Positions 43,441 through 53,764 are shown, counted from the stretch's first letter. The stretch: 64,000 nt of DNA from Flavobacterium lacisediminis (GCF_025909975.1 NZ_JAPCIO010000004.1:1-64000); one strand, 5' to 3'. Made by a program: numbers and translations. The notes: a model not told the origin generated them from the sequence alone.

Positions 43441-44784
43441 ATGATGCAATGGGAACAATTATTGTCCTTAAAAAGACAAGGCGATACCAGTAAACGTTTA
43501 CGAAAAGAGCAAGACGACACCCGTTTAGGCTTTGAAGTTGATTATGACCGAATTATTTTTTCTGCCGCTTTCAGAAGTTTGCAAGACAAAACCCAAGTCA
43601 TTCCTCTTTCAAAAACCGATTTCGTTCATAATCGATTAACGCATAGTTTGGAAGTTTCTGTTGTTGGTCGTTCTCTTGGACGTTTAGTTGGAAAGCAAAT
43701 TATTGCTAAATATCCACATTTACAAGAAGTTCACGGATATCAAGCGAATGATTTTGGCGCGATTGTGGCTGCTGCAGCATTATCACATGATATTGGAAAT
43801 CCACCTTTCGGGCATTCGGGAGAAAAAGCAATTGGCGAATATTTCAAAACTGGAAACGGATTGCAATACAAAGACCAATTAACCGAAAAACAATGGCAAG
43901 ATTTAATTGATTTTGAAGGAAATGCCAATGGATTTTCAGTTTTAGCTGCATCTCGTGAAGGAATTGAAGGCGGTTTACGTATTTCTTATGCCACTTTGGG
44001 AGCTTTTATGAAATATCCAAAAGAAAGTTTGCCAAAAAAACCAACACAAAAAATCTGTGATAAAAAATATGGCTTCTTTCAGCAAGATAAAGAATTCTTT
44101 GCTGAGGTGGCAAACGATTTAGGTTTGATTTCAAATAAATCAGGAAATGATATTGGTTTTGAACGTCATCCGTTAGCGTATTTAGTAGAAGCAGCTGATG
44201 ATATTTGTTACACCATTATCGATTTTGAAGACGGAATTAACTTAGGTTGGATATCCGAAGAATACGCATTAGAATATCTAATCAAACTAGTCAAAAACGG
44301 AATCGATACCAAAAAATACAACGAATTACTTACCAAAGAAGATAGAATCAGTTATTTGCGCGCATTAGCCATTGGAAGTTTAATCAACGATGCGGTAGCT
44401 GTTTTTATGGATAACGAAAAAGCAATTTTGGCAGGAGAATTCCCATTTGCCTTGATGGATAAAAGTCAGTACAAAGCCCAAATGAACGATATCATCCAAA
44501 TCAGTATTAAAAACGTATATCAAAGTAAGGAAGTAATTCAGAAAGAAGTAATGGGTTATAAAATTATCAATAATTTGTTGGATAGTTTTTGTACTGCTTA
44601 TAATAAAAAAGAAAATGGAACGGCATCTAATTATGATGAATTATTGCTAAAATTACTACCTGAGCGTTTTCAGTTTCAAAAAGAAAATCTTTACGACAGA
44701 CTCTTGCATATTTGCCACTTCGTTTCGTTATTAACAGATGGTAAAGCTTTAGAATTATACAAAACTATTCAGGCAAATAAATGA
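43441..44784 (+). CDS. dgt: Deoxyguanosinetriphosphate triphosphohydrolase
   Basis: A 447-residue HD-domain enzyme that splits dGTP (or other dNTPs) to the nucleoside and tripolyphosphate. Metal and substrate residues: R-L-T-H-S-L-E-V, S-H-D-I-G-N-P-P-F-G-H-S-G-E-K with the HD pair, and E-A-A-D-D-I-C-Y. It starts with two consecutive ATG codons. Its place close to nrdBA suits control of dNTP levels. Confidence 0.93.
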   Translation: MMQWEQLLSLKRQGDTSKRLRKEQDDTRLGFEVDYDRIIFSAAFRSLQDKTQVIPLSKTDFVHNRLTHSLEVSVVGRSLGRLVGKQIIAKYPHLQEVHGYQANDFGAIVAAAALSHDIGNPPFGHSGEKAIGEYFKTGNGLQYKDQLTEKQWQDLIDFEGNANGFSVLAASREGIEGGLRISYATLGAFMKYPKESLPKKPTQKICDKKYGFFQQDKEFFAEVANDLGLISNKSGNDIGFERHPLAYLVEAADDICYTIIDFEDGINLGWISEEYALEYLIKLVKNGIDTKKYNELLTKEDRISYLRALAIGSLINDAVAVFMDNEKAILAGEFPFALMDKSQYKAQMNDIIQISIKNVYQSKEVIQKEVMGYKIINNLLDSFCTAYNKKENGTASNYDELLLKLLPERFQFQKENLYDRLLHICHFVSLLTDGKALELYKTIQANK

Positions 44785-44810
44785 ATATGAAAAAATAATT
44801 CGTAAAAAAA

Positions 44811-44840
44811 TTTGAAATTACAGCTAAATTGCTAATTTTG
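44811..44840 (+). promoter_or_regulatory. Promoter of the first PA-domain T9SS gene
   Basis: TTTG (44811-44814), 18 bases, TAATTTTG (44833-44840): a complete -33/-7 pair, leaving 34 bases to the ATG. Confidence 0.72.
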
Positions 44841-44874
44841 TTTAAATTATAATAATATTAACCTCATTTTAACC

Positions 44875-47800
44875 ATGAAAAAACAATTACTATTTTTACT
44901 TAGTGCATTGTTTATTTTTTCTTTAAGTTTCGGTCAAAATACTGCCGAGAAAAGTAAAGACAAAAATGACAAATCAACAAAAAATGTTGTAGCTACTAAT
45001 GGTACTTTAACAAAAAAGCAAGCTAAAGCAATTAGAAAGAAGCATGCTAAAAATTTAGCGAATTCTCCTTTTAAAGAGACTATGTTGATGTCTAAGGATG
45101 AAAGAAAAGCTAACGGACTTCCACCTAATAAATATTATGAGATGGAATGGGAGTTAACTATGGATCCAGAACTAGGAAGACCAACAGTTGAAAAACTTAA
45201 CATTCTTAGAGAAAGATTAATTAGAGAAAGAGCTGAAGCTCTTGCTAATGGAAGAACTCCAGGGGATGCTGCCGACAATAACTGGGCTGAAAGAGGTCCA
45301 AATAATGTTGGAGGTAGAACAAGAGCTATTATGTTTGACCCTACTGATTTAACTTACAATACGGTAATTGCTGGAGGAGTAAGTGGAGGATTATGGAAAA
45401 ACACTAATATTTCAAGTGCAGGTTCATCTTGGACAAGAATAAATATTCCAGAAAACTTAAATGTTACAAGTATAACTTTTGATCCAAATAATACAAGTGT
45501 ATGGTATGCTGGAACAGGAGAGTCTTGTGTTTTTGGAGATGTTAATGGAGATGGTGTTTGGAAAACAAGTAATGCAGGATTAACATGGTCTAAAGTTTTA
45601 GGAGGTATTTCTGGAGCTACTTATTTTTCTGCCGCATCATCAGTTACAATTAATAGCCCTGCAGGAATAGCTGGATCATATGCTTGTTATCCTACAACGG
45701 CTTTTGGTCCACCAATTACTACAGCAATTACACAAAACATTGTATTAATTGTTGATAATACAGCACCTACTTCTAATGGTTGTGAAACTGTAACAAATGC
45801 TGCTGCATTGAATGGTAAAATCGCTTTAATCAGAAGAGGAACTTGTTCTTTCGTTACTAAAATATTAGCTGCTCAAGCAGCTGGAGCAGTTGGGGTAATC
45901 GTTATGAATAACGTTGATGGTACTCCTGTTCCAATGGGGGATGATGGAAGTGGAGCATCTGTTTTAATTCCTTCTGTAATGGTTTCAAAAGCAGATGGAG
46001 ATATTTTAGAAGCTGCTTTAGGGTCGGCTACTGTTAATGGAACTTTAAATCCAAGTTTAGTTGGAGTGCCTACTGGTAGCATCGTTCCAGGTGTTCAAAA
46101 TATTAATGATGTTGTGGTAAAAAATAATGGAGGTGTTTCTGAAATTTTTGTTGCTGCTGGGGATGGATATTATTCTTCAGGTAATTCTGTTACTTATCAA
46201 GGAGCTTTTGAATATGGAATTTATAAATCTACAAACGGAGGTACTAGTTGGACGTTGTTAACAATGCCTACTACTGCTAATGGTAATAGACACTGTCCAA
46301 ATGATATCGAAATTGGTTCTGATGGAAGAATTTGGGTATCAACAACAGATAGTTGGACTTTTGGAGATGGTGGAGGAAGAGTATTTGGTTCTGCTGATGG
46401 CGGGACTACTTTCACACCTAAACATACAGTAACTGGAAACGGTGGAGGTGCTCGTGTAGAAATTGAAATTTCAAACACTAATCCTAACAAGATTTATGTT
46501 TTATCTGAATTAAGTCAAGCGGATTCTGCAAATCCTACAATTGAGGTGAAATTAGAAGTTACAACCGATGGGTTTACAACTACTCCTACAGTTTTAGCAT
46601 TGCCAGTAGGTAATGAAACAAGAGAAACAACATATGGATTTACTGGTGCGCAAGCATTCTATGACTTGATGATTGAATCAGATCCTACAAATGATCAAAT
46701 TATTTATGTAGGAGGTATAGATTTATATCGTTCTGCTAATGGAGGTGCAACAACTGCTGGTTGGGTAGCAATATCTAACTGGACAGTAAACGTTCACTCT
46801 GATCAGCACGCTATGACATTTAAACCAGGGGCTCCAAATATTGCTGTTTTTGGTAATGATGGTGGTGTTTATTACTCAGGTAGTTTATCTACAACTGGTA
46901 CGGCTCCAACTGCAAGAAATACAGGTTTAAATATCACACAATTTTATAGTGTAGGTGTTGCTCCAACAAATGCAGTTAGTGGTTTAGCAGGAGAGTATTT
47001 TGCTGCAGGTGCGCAAGATAACGGAACGCAATATTTTGCTAATGCTTCAGCTGGTGTAAATGCATCAGTAGAATCGCAAGGAGGTGATGGAGCATATACA
47101 ATGTTTGATCAAGGTGCAGATAAATATTATATTTCGAATTATGTTTATAATGAGAATATCAATTTAAGACCATTACCTGGTTCAACAGTTGCAGCTAAAA
47201 CAATTGATGCGGATAATAATAGTAATAATGGAGCTTTTATCGCACCTATGATATTAGATTCTAATTTAGACTTTTTATATTCTGATTACACAACTTCGGC
47301 AGGTGTTTATCAAATTAGAAGATATGGAAATTTAAAAGGTGGTGGTCCAGCTTCAAGAACTACATTCTCGAATGCTTTATTAACATCATCGCCAACTGCT
47401 TTTGCAGTTTCTCCACACACAACTACTGCTACTGTGCTTTTAGTGGGTACGAGATTAGGTAAATTATACAGAATTCCTACTGCAAATACTTATACTGGAA
47501 CAGCTACTACAACTGGTACTTGGGTTGATATTACAGGTCCTAGTTTTGTAGGAAGTATTTCTGATATTGAGTTTGGTTCTTCTAATAATGAAATCTTTGT
47601 TACAATGCACAACTATAATGTTGTGAGTGTTTGGTATACTAAAGATGCTGGTGTTACTTGGACTAATAAAGAAGGTAATTTCCCTGATATTCCTGTAAAA
47701 GCGATTATGAGAAATCCTTTAAAAGTTGACGGAAGTGGATTTGCTACAGAAGTTATTATTGGAACAGAATTAGGTGTTTGGTATTCAAGCAATTTTGATT

Positions 47801-48204
47801 CTGCAACTCCAACTTGGAATCAATCATACAATGGTATGAGTAACGTAAAAGTTATGGATTTAGATTTAAGAAATGATAATACAGTATTTGCTGCAACTTA
47901 TGGTAGAGGAATTTTCTCTGGAGCTTTCACAGCTACAACCTTGTCTGCAGAAGATAATGCATTAGTAAAAGGAATTAAATTATATCCAAATCCTTCTAAT
48001 GGAGTTGTTACTATTTCAGTTCCAAATTATTCAGGTAATTTAGATATTAATGTGTTTGATTTAAATGGTAGAAAAGTTCTTTCAAGTTCTGGAGACTTCT
48101 CATCTGAAAAAGCAATTAATTTGACAGGATTACAATCTGGAGTTTATATTGTTAAACTTGAAGGGGAAAATTTATCGTACTCTGAAAAAGTGGTTTTAAA
48201 CTAA
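44875..48204 (+). CDS. T9SS type A protein with beta-propeller and inserted PA domain
   Basis: A 1109-residue exported protein. Signal peptide to F-G-Q; a Lys-rich region (residues 23-90) follows. Sortilin/BNR-like repeats run from about 140, with patterns such as G-G-L-W-K-N-T, V-W-K-T-S-N-A-G-L-T-W and I-Y-K-S-T-N-G-G-T-S-W. Between two of them lies a protease-associated (PA) domain (about 250-390; N-G-K-I-A-L-I-R-R-G-T-C). A type A sorting domain (L-Y-P-N-P-S-N-G to the end) closes it. No protease site is seen, so it may be a binding or glycan-related protein. Own promoter, own terminator. Confidence 0.85.
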   Translation: MKKQLLFLLSALFIFSLSFGQNTAEKSKDKNDKSTKNVVATNGTLTKKQAKAIRKKHAKNLANSPFKETMLMSKDERKANGLPPNKYYEMEWELTMDPELGRPTVEKLNILRERLIRERAEALANGRTPGDAADNNWAERGPNNVGGRTRAIMFDPTDLTYNTVIAGGVSGGLWKNTNISSAGSSWTRINIPENLNVTSITFDPNNTSVWYAGTGESCVFGDVNGDGVWKTSNAGLTWSKVLGGISGATYFSAASSVTINSPAGIAGSYACYPTTAFGPPITTAITQNIVLIVDNTAPTSNGCETVTNAAALNGKIALIRRGTCSFVTKILAAQAAGAVGVIVMNNVDGTPVPMGDDGSGASVLIPSVMVSKADGDILEAALGSATVNGTLNPSLVGVPTGSIVPGVQNINDVVVKNNGGVSEIFVAAGDGYYSSGNSVTYQGAFEYGIYKSTNGGTSWTLLTMPTTANGNRHCPNDIEIGSDGRIWVSTTDSWTFGDGGGRVFGSADGGTTFTPKHTVTGNGGGARVEIEISNTNPNKIYVLSELSQADSANPTIEVKLEVTTDGFTTTPTVLALPVGNETRETTYGFTGAQAFYDLMIESDPTNDQIIYVGGIDLYRSANGGATTAGWVAISNWTVNVHSDQHAMTFKPGAPNIAVFGNDGGVYYSGSLSTTGTAPTARNTGLNITQFYSVGVAPTNAVSGLAGEYFAAGAQDNGTQYFANASAGVNASVESQGGDGAYTMFDQGADKYYISNYVYNENINLRPLPGSTVAAKTIDADNNSNNGAFIAPMILDSNLDFLYSDYTTSAGVYQIRRYGNLKGGGPASRTTFSNALLTSSPTAFAVSPHTTTATVLLVGTRLGKLYRIPTANTYTGTATTTGTWVDITGPSFVGSISDIEFGSSNNEIFVTMHNYNVVSVWYTKDAGVTWTNKEGNFPDIPVKAIMRNPLKVDGSGFATEVIIGTELGVWYSSNFDSATPTWNQSYNGMSNVKVMDLDLRNDNTVFAATYGRGIFSGAFTATTLSAEDNALVKGIKLYPNPSNGVVTISVPNYSGNLDINVFDLNGRKVLSSSGDFSSEKAINLTGLQSGVYIVKLEGENLSYSEKVVLN

Positions 48205-48222
48205 GATATATTGAATATTTAA

Positions 48223-48253
48223 AAAAAAGGCTCCGTAAAACGGAGCCTTTTTT
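48223..48253 (+). terminator. Terminator after the first PA-domain gene
   Basis: AAAAAAGGCTCCG (48223-48235) pairs with CGGAGCCTTTTTT (48241-48253). Its core is the same as that of the next terminator at 50991. Confidence 0.88.
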
Positions 48254-48320
48254 GTTTTTGATTAGAAGATTAAACAAGTATTAAAAATGATTTGTTTTTT
48301 CTAATAATAAAATAAAACCT

Positions 48321-48328
48321 TATATTTG
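48321..48328 (+). promoter_or_regulatory. -7 promoter element for the M36 protease gene
   Basis: TATATTTG, 32 bases before the ATG at 48361. A TTTG at 48291 lies too far (26 bases) for a typical pair. Confidence 0.5.
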
Positions 48329-48360
48329 AAATAATTACATTTAACTAACCCACAACTATT

Positions 48361-50982
48361 ATGAAAAAAACATTACTATTATTAAATGTTTTATCTGTTT
48401 TTTTTGCTTTTTCGCAATCGCCAAATGAGAAAATTCAAAATTATTTAGATGAGAACAAACAAAAGTTTAATTTAACTACTCTAGATATATCCGATTGGAT
48501 AATTGAAAGTACGGCAAATTCCACATCAACTAATATTGAAAATTATTACATTAAGCAGCGTTATCAAGGTGTTGAGATATTTTCTTCACTTTCTAATGTT
48601 TGGTACAAGAATGGTGCTGTAATTGAAATGCATAATGGATTTATTTCTAATATAAACCAAAAAATCAACACTGTTTCACCTACAATATCAGTTATTGATG
48701 CTTTATCGTATGCAAGAAATATCTTAAATGATACGCCAATTAATTCTGAAATAATTCTTCATGTATCAGATAAAGAGTTTAAGTTGTCAAATGGAGTTGT
48801 GGAAGAAGATGTAAATGCAGAACTAGTTTATCATGTTTTAGATAATGGTAGTTTAAGATTAGCTTGGGACTTAAATTTTTATACTCAAGATTATAAACAT
48901 CTTTGGAGTGTAAGAGTTGATGCAGTTGATTCAAAGTTGCTAGATAAACAAGATTGGGTTATCAGTTGTAACTTTGGTAGTAAAGATCATAAAAATCATA
49001 AACACAACTTTTTCTTCAATAAAATAGGTTTCAAAGAAGCGCAAGCTAATATATTTGAAATTCAATCTGGTTCTTATCGTGTATTTCCATTTGAAACAGA
49101 AAGCCCAAATCATGGAAATCGTGAGTTATTATCAACGCCACATAATGTTGTAGCGTCTCCATTTGGTTGGCATGATACTAATGCTGCGTCTGGAGCTGAA
49201 TTTACATACACAAGAGGTAATAACGTATTTGCACAAGAAGATGCAAATGGAAATAATGGAAACGGACTAAGACCAGATGGGGGAGCATCATTATTATTTG
49301 ATTTCCCTTATGGAGGAACTGCAGTTGCAGCAACCACTTATACAGATGCAGCAACCACTAATTTATTCTATATGAATAATATGATGCACGATGTATGGTA
49401 TCATTATGGTTTCAATGAATTAAATGGAAATTTTCAATCCAATAATTACGGTCGAGGTCCAGCTACTGCACCTTTAGGAGCAGGTGATTATGTTCTTGCA
49501 GATTCTCAAGATGGAGGAGGAACCAATAATGCTAATTTTTCTACACCTGTGGATGGATCTATTCCAAGAATGCAAATGTATCTTTGGGATGTAGGACCAA
49601 GACAAAAATTGCTAACAGTTAATTCGCCATCAACTATAGCAGGTCAATACGATGCTGCTGAGAATGCTTTTGATCCAGGCCACGTACCTGTTCCTCTTGC
49701 TCCAGGTCTTACATCTGATTTGGTTTTGTATAATGACGCCACACCAGATAATAGTGATGCTTGTGAGGCTCCAACTAATGGGGCATTATTAAATGGTAAA
49801 ATAGTAATTATAAGAAGAGGTACTTGTCCTTTTGTGGATAAAGTAATTAATGCGCAAGCTGCGGGAGCTATTGCGGTTATAATAGTAAATAATGATGCGG
49901 CTAATCCAGATACTCTTGTTAATATGTCTGGTGCAAATGCAGCGGTAACAATTCCTGCAATTTTTGTTTCTTATAGTGTAGGAGAAGCTTTAATAGCTCA
50001 ATTAGGAACAGGAACTGTTAATATAACTTTAAAAAGCGAACCTGTTACTTTTGTAAATTCAGATGGTGATTTTGATAATGGAGTTATAGCGCATGAATAT
50101 GGTCATGGAATTTCTACTAGATTAGCTGGAGGTAGAAGTAATTCAAGCTGTTTAGGTAATGCTGAACAAATGGGTGAAGGTTGGTCTGATTTCTTTGGTT
50201 TGATGATGCAAATGAAAGCAGGCGATAATCCTAGTGATAAAAGAGGTATTGGAACATTTGTGTTTGGTGAGCCAACAGATGGGACTGGTATTAGAACATA
50301 CCCTTATTCAGTTGACATGTCTATTAATCCTTTTACTTTTGGAAGAACCAATACTCAAGTTGTTCCTCATGGCGTTGGTTCTGTTTGGGCTACCATTTTA
50401 TGGGATTTGGCTTGGGCTTATGTGGATAAATATGGATTTGATTCAAATAAATTTACAGGAACAGGTGGTAATAACAAGGTGATGCGATTGGTTTTAGATG
50501 CTTTAAAATTACAGCCATGTTCTCCTACATTTGTTTCAGGTAGGGATGCTTTAATTGCTGCTGATCAAGCTACAACAGGAGGTCAAGATTTTTGTATGAT
50601 TTGGGAAGTTTTTGCAAGAAGAGGATTAGGGGTTAATGCTTCTTCTGGTTCAGCATCAAGTGCGACAGATCAAGTTGAGGACTTTACAACACCATCACCA
50701 GGACCTAACTGTACACTAAGTGCTGATTATTTCTTAAATGCTGATTTAATCAAAGTATATCCTAATCCTACAAGAGGTCTTTTAAATATTGATATTAATG
50801 GATATGCAGGAGAATTAAACGTAATTGTCTACGATTTAAATGGAAGACAGGTTTATAAACAATCATTTTCTAATTATATTGCACAACAATCAATTAATCT
50901 TCAAGGTTTAGAAACAGGAATGTATATCTTGAAATTAGATTGGGATGGAATTTCTCACACAAGAAAAATTATTTTGAATTAA
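48361..50982 (+). CDS. M36 (fungalysin) zinc metallopeptidase, T9SS type A
   Basis: An 873-residue secreted protease. Signal peptide to A-F-S-Q; an FTP-type propeptide (about 20-190) keeps it inactive. The catalytic domain holds H-E-Y-G-H (578-582) and the third ligand E606 in M-G-E-G-W-S-D. A PA domain (about 430-560; N-G-K-I-V-I-I-R-R-G-T-C) is inserted before the active site, as in other flavobacterial M36 enzymes. The end is a type A sorting domain (V-Y-P-N-P-T-R-G). It follows the PA-propeller gene. Confidence 0.94.
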   Translation: MKKTLLLLNVLSVFFAFSQSPNEKIQNYLDENKQKFNLTTLDISDWIIESTANSTSTNIENYYIKQRYQGVEIFSSLSNVWYKNGAVIEMHNGFISNINQKINTVSPTISVIDALSYARNILNDTPINSEIILHVSDKEFKLSNGVVEEDVNAELVYHVLDNGSLRLAWDLNFYTQDYKHLWSVRVDAVDSKLLDKQDWVISCNFGSKDHKNHKHNFFFNKIGFKEAQANIFEIQSGSYRVFPFETESPNHGNRELLSTPHNVVASPFGWHDTNAASGAEFTYTRGNNVFAQEDANGNNGNGLRPDGGASLLFDFPYGGTAVAATTYTDAATTNLFYMNNMMHDVWYHYGFNELNGNFQSNNYGRGPATAPLGAGDYVLADSQDGGGTNNANFSTPVDGSIPRMQMYLWDVGPRQKLLTVNSPSTIAGQYDAAENAFDPGHVPVPLAPGLTSDLVLYNDATPDNSDACEAPTNGALLNGKIVIIRRGTCPFVDKVINAQAAGAIAVIIVNNDAANPDTLVNMSGANAAVTIPAIFVSYSVGEALIAQLGTGTVNITLKSEPVTFVNSDGDFDNGVIAHEYGHGISTRLAGGRSNSSCLGNAEQMGEGWSDFFGLMMQMKAGDNPSDKRGIGTFVFGEPTDGTGIRTYPYSVDMSINPFTFGRTNTQVVPHGVGSVWATILWDLAWAYVDKYGFDSNKFTGTGGNNKVMRLVLDALKLQPCSPTFVSGRDALIAADQATTGGQDFCMIWEVFARRGLGVNASSGSASSATDQVEDFTTPSPGPNCTLSADYFLNADLIKVYPNPTRGLLNIDINGYAGELNVIVYDLNGRQVYKQSFSNYIAQQSINLQGLETGMYILKLDWDGISHTRKIILN

Positions 50983-50990
50983 AGAATAAA

Positions 50991-51021
50991 AAAAAATGCT
51001 CCGTTTTTCGGAGCATTTTTT
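50991..51021. terminator. Bidirectional terminator after the M36 gene
   Basis: AAAAAATGCTCCG (50991-51003) and CGGAGCATTTTTT (51009-51021) pair around TTTTT. It also ends the convergent DUF3078 gene (stop at 51026). Confidence 0.87.
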
Positions 51022-51025
51022 TTTA

Positions 51026-51967
51026 TTAGAATGAGTAAGTTAGACCTACACCTAGTAATTGTTTTAACTGAATTTTTGGACCTTTAATAACTTGCATTCC
51101 ATTGACTTCTTCTTTTGATTTTATATCGTCGTCATAAACAATATGTGTTCCAATATTAGCTTTTACATACTGATTTACGGTCATGTCTAATTGAAGCTGC
51201 CAGTCTACATCAATATTTCCAAAATTATTAATATAGTCAGTATATAATGCAATTCGGTGCTCAAGCACAATGTTTTTATAAACTTCTGTTTTCCATTGAT
51301 TTGTAACTAAGATTCCAGTTTCGTTTCTAATATTTTTACCTTCCTTAACAAGATTTCCAAATTCATCATAAATTGCTTTTTCAACCCCAAAAGCACCTTG
51401 ATTAGCTAACCTTTGATCAAATACCATGGTTGTTTTCTGTGTTAATGGAGAAAGATATAGATTAAAATTCAAATCTTTTCTCGAATATTCAGCACCAATT
51501 CCTAAAAAAGTATAGGCTGGGGCAAAAGGTTTAGAAATTGCTAAATCTGTATTTGGATAAGCATAACCATTTGCAAATTGAGTATTAAAATTAAATTTTC
51601 CCGCATAATACCAATTAGATATTGTATCTGTTCTATATCCAAAAGTTGAGTTTATTTGAAATTGGTCATCTGTTTTTCTAGCATCTTGTTTCTCTTGCTT
51701 ATTAATTCCGTAGCGGGCAATTAATTCGTTTTTCCAATGTATATTTTCTCTATTGTAAGTACGAATAAATTGACCTTTCAAAAGTCCTGAAACAGAATTA
51801 TTTCCTCCTGCATTCCAGTTTACAAAAGTTATCTGTGAAATATCTAAACCCACTTTATTTTCTTTTGTCCAGTTTGAAGTAGAATCAGGTAATTTAGTTC
51901 TAATAATTTGCGCTGAAGATTGTAAGCAAATAACTAATAACCCAAATAGGTAAGCTTTTTTAAACAT
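51026..51967 (-). CDS. DUF3078 family outer-membrane protein
   Basis: A 313-residue protein of the DUF3078 family: signal peptide ending S-S-A-Q, W-T-K-E-N-K-V-G-L-D-I-S-Q-I-T-F-V-N-W-N-A-G-G-N-N-S region at the start of the mature part, beta-barrel strands and a C-terminal Y-S-F that fits BAM recognition. No function is known. It starts one base from the dxs stop, and so is its operon partner, although a functional link is not evident. Confidence 0.85.
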   Translation of the reverse strand: MFKKAYLFGLLVICLQSSAQIIRTKLPDSTSNWTKENKVGLDISQITFVNWNAGGNNSVSGLLKGQFIRTYNRENIHWKNELIARYGINKQEKQDARKTDDQFQINSTFGYRTDTISNWYYAGKFNFNTQFANGYAYPNTDLAISKPFAPAYTFLGIGAEYSRKDLNFNLYLSPLTQKTTMVFDQRLANQGAFGVEKAIYDEFGNLVKEGKNIRNETGILVTNQWKTEVYKNIVLEHRIALYTDYINNFGNIDVDWQLQLDMTVNQYVKANIGTHIVYDDDIKSKEEVNGMQVIKGPKIQLKQLLGVGLTYSF

Positions 51968-51968
51968 C

Positions 51969-53735
51969 TTAATAAGTATTAAATAATTGTTTTAAATGAT
52001 TAACGTCGATTTTGCAAAGTTGTTGTAACTCAAAAACTGTTCCATGTTCTATGAATGAATCAGGAATTCCGAGATTTATAATTGATTTATTTAAATTATT
52101 TGTCGCAATGATTGCACAGATTTGTTCTCCAAAACCACCAGTAATTACTCCGTCTTCAATAGTAATAATATGTTCGTGAGAATTAACAATAGATTTTACA
52201 GCATCTATATCTAATGGTTTTATAATAGGAAAATGATAATGCGAAAATGAACTTGGATTATCAATATCGTTTAAAGCTTTCGTTACGTTAATTCCAATAG
52301 TTCCAGTGGATAAAACAGCAACCTTTGTTCCTCTTTGAAGTTCTATTATCTTTCCTATTTCTATTTTCTCAAAAGGTTGTTCCCAATTCAGATTTTCACC
52401 TCTTCCTCTCGGATAACGAATTGCAATCGGATGATTTAATCCTTCAGAAGCAGTAAACATAATGTTTCGTAGCTCCATTTCGTCTTTTGGAGCCGCAATA
52501 ATCATATTCGGAATGCAATTCAAATAGGCAATATCAAAAACTCCGTGATGTGTTGCACCATCTTCGCCAACCAATCCTGCTCTGTCCAAACAAAAAATAA
52601 CAGGTAAATTTTGTAAAGCGACATCATGAATTACTTGATCATAAGCACGTTGTAAAAAAGTAGAATAAATATTACAAAAAACAACCATTCCTTGTGTTGC
52701 CATTCCAGCAGCTAAGGTAACCGCGTGTTGTTCTGCAATTCCAACATCAATAGCGCGTTTTGGAAAAGCTTCCATCATGTAAGTCATTGAACTTCCTGTA
52801 GGCATTGCTGGCGTTATTCCAATGATTTTTTCGTTTTGATTAGCTAATTCCACTAATGTGTGTCCAAAAACATCTTGAAATTTGGGTGGTAAATGCGATT
52901 CGTCTTTTGGATGGATTTTGCCTGTTTCGGCATCAAATTTTCCTGGAGCGTGATATTTTACTTGGTCTTCTTCTGCTAATTGTAAACCTTTGCCTTTGGT
53001 AGTTATAACATGCAAGAATTTCGGACCTTTTACTGATTTTAATCTTTCTAATTCTAAAATCAATTTTGGTAAATCGTGACCATCTATAGGTCCCGAATAA
53101 TCAAAATTCAAGGATTTGATGATGTTATTTTGCTTTGGATTTTTACCTTCTTTAACGGCTGTCAAATAATCCTTCAAAGCACCAATACTCGGATCAATTC
53201 CAATCGCATTATCATTTAAAATCACCAATAAATTAGCATCGGTAACCCCTGCATGATTTAAACCTTCAAAAGCCATTCCGCTTGCAATGGAGGCATCACC
53301 AATTACTGCAATATGTTGTTTTTCAAGTTCACCTTTTAATTGCGATGCCAAAGCCATTCCTAAAGCTGCCGAAATCGAAGTCGAGGAATGTCCCACACCA
53401 AACGTATCATAAACACTTTCACTTCGTTTAGGAAAACCCGAAATTCCGTTTAATTCTCTATTCGTGTGGAAAATGTCGCGTCTTTCGGTTAAGATTTTAT
53501 GTCCGTAAGCTTGATGACCCACATCCCAAACTAATAAGTCTTCAGGAGTATTGAAAACGTAATGAAGCGCAATCGTTAATTCGACAACGCCTAAACTCGC
53601 ACCCAAATGCCCTTCTTTTTTCGAAACAATATCAATGATAAAGTCTCTCAATTCTTTGGCTAATTGAGGAAGTTGATTTTCAGGAAGTTTCCTTAAATCG
53701 GTAGGATTGTTAATTTTTGAAAGCAAATTTTCCAT
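51969..53735 (-). CDS. dxs: 1-deoxy-D-xylulose-5-phosphate synthase
   Basis: A 588-residue thiamine-diphosphate enzyme joining pyruvate and glyceraldehyde-3-phosphate to DXP, for isoprenoids and pyridoxal phosphate. TPP motif: V-I-G-D-A-S-I-A-S-G-M-A-F-E-G-L-N ending L-N-D-N. The pyrimidine domain holds G-I-A-E-Q-H-A-V-T. It is some 30 residues shorter than the E. coli enzyme. The ATG at 53735 is preferred over a GTG three bases upstream. Its -7 element is only 7 bases before the ATG, which predicts a leaderless mRNA. Confidence 0.95.
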   Translation of the reverse strand: MENLLSKINNPTDLRKLPENQLPQLAKELRDFIIDIVSKKEGHLGASLGVVELTIALHYVFNTPEDLLVWDVGHQAYGHKILTERRDIFHTNRELNGISGFPKRSESVYDTFGVGHSSTSISAALGMALASQLKGELEKQHIAVIGDASIASGMAFEGLNHAGVTDANLLVILNDNAIGIDPSIGALKDYLTAVKEGKNPKQNNIIKSLNFDYSGPIDGHDLPKLILELERLKSVKGPKFLHVITTKGKGLQLAEEDQVKYHAPGKFDAETGKIHPKDESHLPPKFQDVFGHTLVELANQNEKIIGITPAMPTGSSMTYMMEAFPKRAIDVGIAEQHAVTLAAGMATQGMVVFCNIYSTFLQRAYDQVIHDVALQNLPVIFCLDRAGLVGEDGATHHGVFDIAYLNCIPNMIIAAPKDEMELRNIMFTASEGLNHPIAIRYPRGRGENLNWEQPFEKIEIGKIIELQRGTKVAVLSTGTIGINVTKALNDIDNPSSFSHYHFPIIKPLDIDAVKSIVNSHEHIITIEDGVITGGFGEQICAIIATNNLNKSIINLGIPDSFIEHGTVFELQQLCKIDVNHLKQLFNTY

Positions 53736-53742
53736 CACAGCA

Positions 53743-53750
53743 CAAAAGTA
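53743..53750 (-). promoter_or_regulatory. -7 promoter element for dxs
   Basis: Minus-strand TACTTTTG, only 7 bases before the dxs ATG at 53735. No -33 element was found. The opposite-strand tadA element is 14 bases away. Confidence 0.5.
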
Positions 53751-53764
53751 AGAATTGGTTGTTG

